From Flavobacteriaceae bacterium (GTDB lineage: Bacteria; Bacteroidota; Bacteroidia; Flavobacteriales; Flavobacteriaceae), in the NCBI GenBank assembly GCA_947446865.1, contig CANFHX010000020.1, positions 1-48,873 on the forward strand: DNA of 48,873 bases, in the 5' to 3' direction. Shown one piece after another: positions 1-7,241 of the stretch; position 1 is the stretch's first letter, and each line of letters opens with the position of its first letter. The notes beneath the pieces were generated by a model that saw only the letters and a program-made list of their open reading frames with translations, was not told where the DNA came from and searched no databases. Made by a program: the position numbers and the translations under genes.

Positions 1-272
1 AAAAGGCTCATCCGAGCAGAAAACTTTTGTCGGCAGCTTAGAAAAGGCTCATCCGAGCAGAAAACAATCGTCGGCAGCTTGGAAAAGGCTCATCCGAGCA
101 GAAAACTTTTGTCGGCAGCTTAGAAAAGGCTCATCCGAGCAGAAAACAATCGTCGGCAGCTTGGAAAAGGCTCATCCGAGCAGAAAACTTTTGTCGGCAG
201 CTTGGAAACTAAGTTTCCGAGCAGAAAACAATCGTCGGCAGCTTAGAAATGGATCCTCCGAGCAGAAAACGC
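1..272. repeat. 41-bp tandem repeat array, truncated by the window edge
   Basis: Six complete 41-bp units start at 1, 42, 83, 124, 165 and 206; a diverged partial unit starts at 247. Each contains CCGAGCAGAAAAC, then GTCGGCAGCTT. Two variants alternate at the middle triplet (CTTTTGTCGG versus CAATCGTCGG), giving an 82-bp higher-order period. Neither 41 nor 82 is a multiple of three and no long reading frame crosses it, so it is not a protein repeat. The sixth unit carries a small palindrome, GGAAACT-A-AGTTTCC, at 204-218. The array probably continues upstream. Function unknown. Confidence 0.9.
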
Positions 273-285
273 CTTAGCACCCAAC

Positions 286-350
286 TTGTCATTCCGACGC
301 AGGAGGAATCTCATGATTTTGATGAGATTCCTCCTGCGTCGGAATGACAA
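286..350. repeat. Perfect 29-bp inverted repeat (dispersed palindrome)
   Basis: The arm at 286-314 is exactly complementary to 322-350, with a 7-base loop at 315-321. The arms contain CATTCCGACGCAGGAGGAAT. From memory, CATTCCGACG-(A/C)-AGGAGGAATCTC palindromes are dispersed in flavobacterial genomes; I could not verify this here. It lies 29 bp past the stop of the minus-strand DUF2797 gene, so it may also end that transcript, but no U-tract follows it. Confidence 0.85.
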
Positions 351-379
351 ACTATCGTGGAGACAACCATCGTGAAGAA

Positions 380-1174
380 CTACAAACTAATCTTCACCAC
401 ATACCCTTCAAACGTTCGAACGTTAAAAACCGTTCCGTCTTGAAAGATTAAGTATTGTCCTTTTATTCCAATCAATTTCCCGGTAAAATTAGGAGATTTA
501 TCTAAACTCAAACTAGTAACTTTCTTTGGATATTCTAAAACCGGAAAATGCAAATCGTATAAATCTTCCTTTTCGGGATGAAAATATTCTTGCACTTCCT
601 TCGGAATTACATACTGCAAACTAGCGCGTTCTTTTATTAAATCGGTTTTTGGAAAATCATTTTTGAGCATCTTTTGCCAATTGGTTTTATCTGCAAAATG
701 ACTTTTCAGCGCCACTTCGGTAATCCCGGCTAAATATCTATTAGGCACTTCCACTATAGGAATGGCTTGCACCGCACCTTGATCTATCCATCGGGTTGGT
801 ACTTGGGACCATCGCGTAACGCCCACTTTTACCTCACTTGTTAAGGCCAAATAAACAATATGCGGTTGGAGTTGCACTTTCTTTTCATAATCTAAATCTC
901 GGTCTTCCAAATCTAAATGCGCGGTGCTCAATTCGGGTTTCATGATCCAATCGCCTGCCGATGGGCTACTCATAAAACAATCGTAACAAAATCCTTGTCG
1001 GAAAATTTTCTTCTTTTTACCACAATGCAAACATTGGTATCCTACAAAATTAATTTCTAGGGTTTTATCCAACAACTGATTCAAATTCAAAAAACTGTTT
1101 TCAAAAACCAAATAATATTGAATTGGATTGGAATATTCGGTTTGCATTTTGGTTAGTACCCCTTCGTAAATCAT
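380..1174 (-). CDS. DUF2797 family protein
   Basis: This 264-residue protein matches the DUF2797 pattern. A zinc-ribbon-like pair of CxxC motifs (C48/C51 and C63/C66) is followed by a conserved block HIVYLA...KVGVTR...PTRWIDQGA at about 105-133. That block resembles the YL...KIGxT core of GIY-YIG-type nucleases, but I cannot confirm a nuclease active site. The protein has no signal peptide or membrane segment, so it should be cytoplasmic. The biochemical function of the family is not established to my knowledge. The start ATG is preceded immediately by a heptamer-repeat tract (1177-1211) that would lie in its 5' leader. Confidence 0.85.
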   Translation of the reverse strand: MIYEGVLTKMQTEYSNPIQYYLVFENSFLNLNQLLDKTLEINFVGYQCLHCGKKKKIFRQGFCYDCFMSSPSAGDWIMKPELSTAHLDLEDRDLDYEKKVQLQPHIVYLALTSEVKVGVTRWSQVPTRWIDQGAVQAIPIVEVPNRYLAGITEVALKSHFADKTNWQKMLKNDFPKTDLIKERASLQYVIPKEVQEYFHPEKEDLYDLHFPVLEYPKKVTSLSLDKSPNFTGKLIGIKGQYLIFQDGTVFNVRTFEGYVVKISL

Positions 1175-1176
1175 TT

Positions 1177-1211
1177 GTTTAAAGTTTCAGGTTTAAAGTT
1201 TAAGAATTAAG
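1177..1211. repeat. Heptanucleotide repeat tract, GTTTAAA type
   Basis: Five consecutive 7-base units: GTTTAAA, GTTTCAG, GTTTAAA, GTTTAAG, AATTAAG. The tract starts 2 bp from the start codon of the minus-strand DUF2797 gene, so it would be transcribed in its leader. It is one of several period-7 tracts in this window. Confidence 0.8.
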
Positions 1212-1269
1212 AAATATTTCCTATTTTAGCGTAAATATAGATTTTGTAAAACTCTAAACCAATTCGTTT

Positions 1270-1884
1270 ATGAAAAATTACTTTAAAATTCTTTTGGCTT
1301 CCGTTGTTATTTTAACCTTTTCTTTCAAAACTAAAGAACCCAAAGTAATTAATGTTGTTATTGATGTTAGCCATGGAGGAACAGATTTTGGTAGTACCAA
1401 TTCTAATGTAAATGAAAAAACAATCGTAGCTTCTATTTCTAAAAAAATTGAGTTATTGAATTCGGATAATAACGTTAAAATAAATCTAACCCGTATTGGT
1501 GATTATGAATTATCCTTAAAAGAACGAGTGGAAATCATTAATCATATTAAACCTGATTTAGTGTTGTCTTTGCATATTAATGCCAATAAAAATGAAAAAG
1601 CAAATGGGTATGATGTATTTATATCCGATAAATCGAATACTTATTTGAAATCTAATGAATTGGCGGAAAAATTTGCAACTTCCTTTTCAGATAAGACCAA
1701 ATTAATTTATCGAGGTATTAAAACTTCTCCATTATTTATTCTTAAAAATAGTGATTGCCCTGCTTTACATTTAGAGTTAGGATTCATTACTAATGATTTT
1801 GACAGAAATTATGTTTCTAGTGAAAATGGACAAACCGAAATAGCACAATCTATTTTAACTTTCGTTTCTTCGTTAAAAGAATAA
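1270..1884 (+). CDS. N-acetylmuramoyl-L-alanine amidase (Amidase_3 family)
   Basis: A short (204-residue) amidase that would cleave the bond between MurNAc and the stem peptide of peptidoglycan. An N-terminal hydrophobic segment (about 4-19) looks like a signal peptide or anchor, placing the enzyme in the periplasm. The zinc-ligand pattern is visible: H35 in SHGG, E49 in NEKT, H102 in SLHINAN, and the probable catalytic E169 in LELGF. The usual DPGHGG is DVSHGG here. There is only the catalytic domain, with no AMIN, SPOR or LysM module. Transcribed toward the GH3-like gene, 34 bp away. Confidence 0.93.
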   Translation: MKNYFKILLASVVILTFSFKTKEPKVINVVIDVSHGGTDFGSTNSNVNEKTIVASISKKIELLNSDNNVKINLTRIGDYELSLKERVEIINHIKPDLVLSLHINANKNEKANGYDVFISDKSNTYLKSNELAEKFATSFSDKTKLIYRGIKTSPLFILKNSDCPALHLELGFITNDFDRNYVSSENGQTEIAQSILTFVSSLKE

Positions 1885-1918
1885 CTTCGTAAATCCAACT
1901 TCATAAATCGTGCTTTTT

Positions 1919-3427
1919 ATGCCTTTTCCAATAATCAATTCTATCGCTTCCTGGTTTTTAAAACAACGCATCCACCAGATTGAGTTGTTTTTGAAATACC
2001 CTAACGAAGTGCAAGACGAATTGCTTTTAAATCTCGTTCGATTATCCGAGGACACTATTATTGGAAAGCAATACGATTTTGAATCCATAAGAAATTACCA
2101 AACCTTTACCGAACGCGTTCCGGTTTCTACTTACGAAGAATTGGAACCTCTTATAGAGCGAACTCGAAAAGGAGAACAAAATGTTTTTTGGCACGAGCCC
2201 ATAAAATGGTTTGCTAAATCCAGCGGAACTACCAATGCCAAAAGCAAATTTATTCCAGTTAGTGAGAGCGCTCTGGAAGATTGCCATTACAAAGGCAGCA
2301 AGGACTTGTTGTGTATGTATTTGAACAACAACGAAAACTCCGAAATGTTTTTAGGCAAAAGTTTACGCCTTGGCGGAAGTTCTCAAATTTATGAAAACAA
2401 CAATTCTTCGTTTGGCGATTTATCGGCAATATTGATTGAAAATATGCCCATGTGGGCCGAATTTAGTAGCACACCAAGCAACAAAGTTTCGTTAATGAGC
2501 GAATGGGAAAGCAAACTTACCGCCATAATTAACGAAACCAAAACCGAAAATGTTACCAGTTTTGCAGGCGTTCCGTCTTGGATGTTAGTGCTCCTTAATC
2601 GGATTTTATCCGAAAGCAACCACTCCAATCTTATGGAACTTTGGCCTAACCTTGAAGTCTATTTTCACGGTGGGGTGAATTTTGAACCCTATAGAGAACA
2701 ATACCAAAAAATTCTACCAAATACCAATTTCAAATACTACGAAATCTACAATGCCTCCGAAGGATTTTTCGCCATTCAGGATTTGAATTATTCCAATGAT
2801 TTATTGTTGATGTTGGATTATGGTATCTTTTATGAGTTCATTCCGATGGATACTTTTGGCACTCCAAATCAGAAAGTAATTCCGTTATCGGAAGTGGAAT
2901 TGTTTAAAAATTATGCAATTGTTATTACTACCAATTCCGGTTTATGGCGGTATTTAATTGGGGATACCGTTCGGTTTACCTCTTTAAATCCATTCCGAAT
3001 TAGAGTTACAGGAAGAACCAAACACCACATTAATGTTTTTGGCGAAGAATTGATGGTAGAAAATACCGATCAAGCCATTGCCAAAACCTGCTCACAATTG
3101 CACTGTGAAGTAAAAGACTATACCGTGGCGCCTATTTTCATGAAAAACAAAGAAAAAGGATCGCACGAATGGATGGTGGAATTTAAAAAACCACCCGAAG
3201 ATTTTGCTTTGTTTGAAAAAGTGCTGGACGAAACACTACAAACCGTCAACTCCGACTATGAAGCCAAGCGGTACAACAGCATGACTTTAAACCAACTCAA
3301 ACTAAATGTAGCGCGCGAGAATTTATTTTACGATTGGTTGGCAGCAAACGATAAATTGGGAGGACAACATAAGATTCCGAGATTATCCAACCAACGGGAT
3401 TATTTGGAGCAGTTGAAGAATATGTAA
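1919..3427 (+). CDS. GH3 family acyl-adenylate-forming protein
   Basis: A 502-residue homologue of the plant GH3 (auxin-responsive) family, which adenylates carboxylic acids and joins them to amino acids. Visible signatures are the nucleotide-binding loop FAKSSGTTNAKSKFIPVS (about 98-115), YEIYNASEGFFAIQD in the middle, and LWRYLIGDTVRF further on. Its length fits bacterial members. The substrate is unknown; members are frequent in Bacteroidota but poorly characterised. I chose ATG at 1919 over an in-frame GTG at 1910. It has no signal peptide, so it is cytoplasmic. Confidence 0.9.
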   Translation: MPFPIINSIASWFLKQRIHQIELFLKYPNEVQDELLLNLVRLSEDTIIGKQYDFESIRNYQTFTERVPVSTYEELEPLIERTRKGEQNVFWHEPIKWFAKSSGTTNAKSKFIPVSESALEDCHYKGSKDLLCMYLNNNENSEMFLGKSLRLGGSSQIYENNNSSFGDLSAILIENMPMWAEFSSTPSNKVSLMSEWESKLTAIINETKTENVTSFAGVPSWMLVLLNRILSESNHSNLMELWPNLEVYFHGGVNFEPYREQYQKILPNTNFKYYEIYNASEGFFAIQDLNYSNDLLLMLDYGIFYEFIPMDTFGTPNQKVIPLSEVELFKNYAIVITTNSGLWRYLIGDTVRFTSLNPFRIRVTGRTKHHINVFGEELMVENTDQAIAKTCSQLHCEVKDYTVAPIFMKNKEKGSHEWMVEFKKPPEDFALFEKVLDETLQTVNSDYEAKRYNSMTLNQLKLNVARENLFYDWLAANDKLGGQHKIPRLSNQRDYLEQLKNM

Positions 3428-3462
3428 GTATATTTTAACCTGCTTATTGTTATAATTTATTA

Positions 3463-3621
3463 TTTAACCACATAGGAACATAGATTAAATAAATAGAAAA
3501 AGACGTTTCACTTTATTAAAGAAATGCATAGCTATGTGACCCGAGACCGAAGGTCGAACTAGTGAAGCAACGCAAGAATTTACCTATCCAACTCTTTTTT
3601 GCTATGCTTCTATGTGGTAAA
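3463..3621. mobile_element. MITE-like palindromic element with CCACATAG ends
   Basis: A 159-bp non-coding stretch bounded by imperfect terminal inverted repeats of about 20 bp: TTTAACCACATAGGAACATAG at the left is matched by CTATGCTTCTATGTGGTAAA at the right, with one indel and two mismatches. The palindrome CATAGCTATG occurs inside. I recall ACCACATAG-(A/G)AACATAG repeats from other flavobacterial genomes, but have not checked. There is no transposase; I see no clear target-site duplication. Confidence 0.6.
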
Positions 3622-3674
3622 ATAATTGAAGTTTTTCAAACATCTATATAATAAATACTTTAAAAACTAAAATA

Positions 3675-3845
3675 ATGAAAAGTAAAGAAAAATTAATTGA
3701 TTTTGACTTTTTAGGAGGACAAGGCTCTCTTACTGTTGAGGAAGAAAAAGCATTAAGTGTTTATTTTAATCAGAAAAAAGTAACACTAGTGATAAAAAAA
3801 ACAACTACTTCAAAATCAAAATTACCTAAAAACACTACAAAGTAA
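3675..3845 (+). CDS. Small hypothetical protein (56 residues)
   Basis: ATG at 3675, stop TAA at 3843-3845. It begins MKSKEKLIDFDFLGGQGSLT, continues with VEEEKALSVYF, and has a Lys/Thr/Ser-rich tail. The centre looks like a folded motif (GGQGSLT followed by an acidic amphipathic helix) rather than random translation. There is no signal peptide. I do not recognise the family. It lies 222 bp upstream of the Kelch/winged-helix gene on the same strand and may be independent of it. Confidence 0.55.
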   Translation: MKSKEKLIDFDFLGGQGSLTVEEEKALSVYFNQKKVTLVIKKTTTSKSKLPKNTTK

Positions 3846-4044
3846 TTTATTTGAATTTCATAAATTATAAATATTACATTTTTTTGGATTTAGTATAATT
3901 GAATAACTTCAAGACTATCCAACCACCAGGATTATTTAAATTATTAAAAAAAATTACAATAGCAATTTGTTGAAAAAACGCACAATAAAATATACCCATA
4001 TGTATATTCTAATAATTTATATCACAATAAAATAAGAAAAATAG

Positions 4045-4052
4045 TACATTTG
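4045..4052 (+). promoter_or_regulatory. Bacteroidota -7 element upstream of the Kelch gene
   Basis: TACATTTG matches TAnnTTTG and ends 15 bases before the ATG at 4068. An in-frame TTG at 4050 would overlap the element, which supports the ATG. No convincing -33 TTG is seen. Confidence 0.55.
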
Positions 4053-4067
4053 TGTAAAACACTACTC

Positions 4068-5429
4068 ATGTCTCGATTTTTTTTCTGCTTTTTTACCCTA
4101 CTAACCGCAACTTTTTTAACTGCGCAAACCATACCCAGCGAAGGGAATATTTGTTTTTTTCAAGATGCTAAAACGGGCAAACCCATTACCATAGTTAATG
4201 ACTCTTTAGTATACAAGGGAAAACTAAAAAAACCAACCTTATTAAAACACACGGATTATCCAGACTTTTTAACCTATTACCAATATCATTTTAACATTGG
4301 GAAACACACCTATTTGGTTCATGTGGGATGTGGGCCGGTTTTAGAATACCGAAACGACTCTATAGTACGAATTGATAATTCTTTTTTGCAAAAAAATCAA
4401 TATGGCGCTTCTCCTTTCATTTATAAAGATCAAATTTGTTTATTTGGAGGCTATGGATTGTTTACCGATAAAAACTTTATTACACGATTTGATAATAAAA
4501 CTAGAGAATGGTTTCGATTATATACCAATGAAGAGGGACCGAATGCTAGAAGTGAAAGCCTGTGTTTTTACGATAAAAATGGCTTATATATTTTTGGAGG
4601 CTGGGAAAGCAAGTTGACAACTACTCTTGAAAAAGATCCACATCTTTGGCACTTAGACTACTCCAATATGTGTTGGAAAGATTTAGGCAACTATAATAAA
4701 AATATTATTGAATTGATTACTAACTCAAAAGATAACTCTTTTACATTTCAATCGGATACAAAATTGTTTTTTGTAAATGGGGAGAACATAGTGACATTTG
4801 ATTTTATTAATAATACGATTACTTATTTTGAAAATAAAAAAATATTCTATAAACCAAAAGGATTTTATTTTGATTCCAGTTCAAATTCTTTAGTTTATTT
4901 AAAGTTTTTTAGTGGGGCAGATAATATGAAATTAGAAAGTATACCATTATCTCAATTCATAAAACATCCAATTAAAACCGAAAAATTATATTATTCGACT
5001 TGGCAAGAATATGCACTTCCTTTGGCATCCTTAATTATGGTGCTGCTCCTTATTTTTGGAGTATATAAATGGACCCTATTCCAAAAAGGAAAATGTTTTG
5101 TATTTCATAAAAGCAAAAATAAATTTTATTATAAATCTAAAATTATTTCCAATTTAGATCCTTTGGAAGAAAAAATATTATCCTATTTGTATGAAAATAA
5201 AAAAACTTTTATCCAACTCAACCAACTTAATAGTTTCTTTGAAAAAGAAAACCAAGATAATTTTTCTAATGTTATTAAAAAAAGAGATTTAGTTTTCAAT
5301 TCCTTATTAGTAAAACTAAATGCTATAATCAACCAAGAAGAAAAATCATTAGTACTGATGCAAAAAAATGAAGCGGACAAACGAATCAAAGAAATAAGGT
5401 TAAATCCGTTATATTTTACTTTGAAATAA
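4068..5429 (+). CDS. Membrane protein: Kelch-like propeller, TM helix, cytoplasmic winged-helix-like domain
   Basis: The protein has 453 residues. A signal peptide (about 1-20, ending LTAQ) is followed by a periplasmic region with two Kelch-type blades, recognisable by LFGGYG (about 125) and IFGGWE (about 175) with trailing aromatic residues. A single transmembrane helix spans about 315-337. The cytoplasmic C-terminus (about 360-450) has the pattern LDPLEEKILSYLYEN...LNQLNSFF...KKRDLVFNSL, which resembles winged-helix C-termini of Bacteroidota signalling proteins. The architecture suggests a one-component sensor with DNA-binding on the C-terminal side. That role is inferred; no DNA target is evident. 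A strong terminator follows. Confidence 0.7.
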   Translation: MSRFFFCFFTLLTATFLTAQTIPSEGNICFFQDAKTGKPITIVNDSLVYKGKLKKPTLLKHTDYPDFLTYYQYHFNIGKHTYLVHVGCGPVLEYRNDSIVRIDNSFLQKNQYGASPFIYKDQICLFGGYGLFTDKNFITRFDNKTREWFRLYTNEEGPNARSESLCFYDKNGLYIFGGWESKLTTTLEKDPHLWHLDYSNMCWKDLGNYNKNIIELITNSKDNSFTFQSDTKLFFVNGENIVTFDFINNTITYFENKKIFYKPKGFYFDSSSNSLVYLKFFSGADNMKLESIPLSQFIKHPIKTEKLYYSTWQEYALPLASLIMVLLLIFGVYKWTLFQKGKCFVFHKSKNKFYYKSKIISNLDPLEEKILSYLYENKKTFIQLNQLNSFFEKENQDNFSNVIKKRDLVFNSLLVKLNAIINQEEKSLVLMQKNEADKRIKEIRLNPLYFTLK

Positions 5430-5455
5430 TTAAAAATTAAACATAGTTTACTTTT

Positions 5456-5487
5456 AAATGCCTCTTTTGAGGCATTTCTTTTTTTTA
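5456..5487 (+). terminator. Intrinsic terminator of the Kelch gene
   Basis: Nine-bp stem AAATGCCTC/GAGGCATTT with a TTTT loop, then a run of T residues. Confidence 0.9.
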
Positions 5488-5616
5488 TTAAATACCTGAT
5501 AATCAATTCATAAATTTTAATAAAATACTGGAATATATTTCTAGGAATGATTTTTCGGGAATAAAAACAGGTTAGTTTGTTACTTTGAAACAACTAAAAC
5601 CTCAAATCTTTAAAAA

Positions 5617-6645
5617 ATGCAAACCAAAAAATTACTTCTTTATGTTTTATCATTCCTAGTGCTTTATGGATGTTCAACAAGTAATGATTCTAATGGGAAT
5701 ACCACTACAACAGTTGTTCCTGCACCTCCAACCAGTTTGACAGGAACAGTGATTTCCACAACTCAAATCAATCTTTCTTGGACAGACAACTCCACCAACG
5801 AAACGGGATTTAAAATTGAACGAAAAACAGGAACAGGAACTTATGCTGTAGTAGGCACTGTAAATGCTGATGTTCAAACCTACAATGATTTAGGATTAAC
5901 ACCAAATACAACCTATACTTATAGAATGTATTCATATAATACAGCAGGAAACTCACCAACGTATTCTAATGAAGTTACATTGTTTACAATTACAACAGAC
6001 ATCGACGGAAATACTTATCAATTAGTAACTATTTGCAATCAAACTTGGATGAAATCAAATTTAAACGTTTCCCATTATAGAAATGGGGATGTAATTCCTC
6101 AAGTTACTGATGCGACACAATGGGGTAACTTGACAACTGGTGCATGGTGTTATTATAATAACGATTCAGCAAATGGGGCAGTTTATGGGAAATTATATAA
6201 TTGGTATGCTGTAAATGACCCAAGGGGGTTAGCACCACAAGGATGTCATATTCCTACAGATAATGAATGGAATACATTAATAGGTTGTTTGGATTCATCA
6301 TACAATTCAAGCGCAATTGGTGTTCAAAGTACAATAGCTGGAGGATCTTTAAAAGAAACAGGTACTTTACATTGGATTAATCCAAATACTGGAGCTACTA
6401 ATACTAGTGGCTTCACAGCGCTTGGAGGAAATTATCGTTTTGGAGGTGGAGGTGGAAGTGGAGGGGCTTGGGGGCCAAATCCAGTAACCATTTCGCCATT
6501 AGGGATGACGGATGGATTTTGGAGTTCAACAGAAAATGATATAACAAATGCTTGGCATCGGTATATTGGATACAATAATGCTAGTGTGAAAAGAGCTAAT
6601 AATGATAAAGCAGACGGGTTTTATGTTCGATGTCTTAAAGATTAA
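5617..6645 (+). CDS. Lipoprotein with fibronectin type III and FISUMP domains
   Basis: 342 residues. The lipobox LVLYGC gives acylation at C19 and a surface or periplasmic lipoprotein. A low-complexity Thr/Ser linker follows, then one fibronectin type III domain (about 36-122, with NLSWTDNS and NTTYTYRM). The C-terminal two thirds match the Fibrobacter succinogenes major paralogous domain (TIGR02145): WMKSNLNVSHYRNGD, YGKLYNWYAV, GCHIPTDNEWNTL, GFWSSTE and a final YVRCLKD. The role of this domain is unknown; it is common in secreted Bacteroidota proteins. Only 12 bp separate it from the next gene, so they may be co-transcribed. Confidence 0.9.
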   Translation: MQTKKLLLYVLSFLVLYGCSTSNDSNGNTTTTVVPAPPTSLTGTVISTTQINLSWTDNSTNETGFKIERKTGTGTYAVVGTVNADVQTYNDLGLTPNTTYTYRMYSYNTAGNSPTYSNEVTLFTITTDIDGNTYQLVTICNQTWMKSNLNVSHYRNGDVIPQVTDATQWGNLTTGAWCYYNNDSANGAVYGKLYNWYAVNDPRGLAPQGCHIPTDNEWNTLIGCLDSSYNSSAIGVQSTIAGGSLKETGTLHWINPNTGATNTSGFTALGGNYRFGGGGGSGGAWGPNPVTISPLGMTDGFWSSTENDITNAWHRYIGYNNASVKRANNDKADGFYVRCLKD

Positions 6646-6657
6646 TTAAAAAAACAT

Positions 6658-7134
6658 ATGAAAGATAAAATTAACAATGCTCTTGCCAATTATTTAATAG
6701 CACTACAAGAATTACGAAGTTTAGGAGTATTACCTAACTCTAAAGATTTTACCTCACAAATAGGAGAATGGATTGTAGGAGAAATATACCAGGGTAAAAG
6801 AGCAGAAAATGGCATTCAAAAATATTGGGATGTAGATTGTTCTATAGGTAAAATACAAGTAAAAACTCACGCTAAAGGAGATAAAACAACAGCACGTTGG
6901 TCTAATATCAAGAAAATAGAAACCTACGAAATAGATCATGTTGTAATAATCATTTTTAACAAAAACTATCAGCTTCAAGAGTTTTATCATGCACCTTGGA
7001 ATCATGTATATTCAAAGATTAGAAAACACAGTGATGCCGATAGGATTTTTTGGGATGATTTGAAAGATTACAAGATTCCAATTAACGAACTGAAACAACA
7101 CAAATCATTAGAAATATTCGTAAAACATGAATAA
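6658..7134 (+). CDS. PD-(D/E)XK-like protein of unknown function
   Basis: 158 residues, cytoplasmic (no signal peptide). An N-terminal helix leads to a conserved-looking stretch GEWIVGEIY (E37, E42). A nuclease-type core follows: YWDVD (D58/D60), a short turn, then IQVKTH (Q67-x-K69), and a hydrophobic strand HVVIIIF. That D-(about 9)-QxK order is the signature of the PD-(D/E)XK fold, as in restriction-type endonucleases and the small DUF6998-like proteins. No methylase or helicase partner is adjacent. Nuclease activity is inferred. It starts 12 bp after a lipoprotein gene with which it has no obvious functional link. Confidence 0.6.
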   Translation: MKDKINNALANYLIALQELRSLGVLPNSKDFTSQIGEWIVGEIYQGKRAENGIQKYWDVDCSIGKIQVKTHAKGDKTTARWSNIKKIETYEIDHVVIIIFNKNYQLQEFYHAPWNHVYSKIRKHSDADRIFWDDLKDYKIPINELKQHKSLEIFVKHE

Positions 7135-7170
7135 AGAAGAAAATTACAATTTTAAGACACCAAAGTTTCG

Positions 7171-7202
7171 GGTTTATTCTCTGTAGTTTGGAGAAAGAAA
7201 CC
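7171..7202. other. Hairpin in the intergenic leader before the LamG gene
   Basis: GGTTTATTCTC at 7171-7181 pairs with GAGAAAGAAACC at 7191-7202, apart from one unpaired position. No T-tract follows. It lies 40 bp before the LamG start, so it may be a leader structure or the end of the preceding transcript. Confidence 0.4.
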
Positions 7203-7241
7203 ACAATAAATACCTAAATAAAAAACATTAAAACAAATCTC

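Noticed and set aside
1..272. Possible CRISPR array
   Set aside because: The whole 41-bp unit is repeated head to tail without unique spacers.
5183..5593. 136-codon frame opposite the Kelch gene
   Set aside because: Antisense to a convincing coding region and runs through its terminator.
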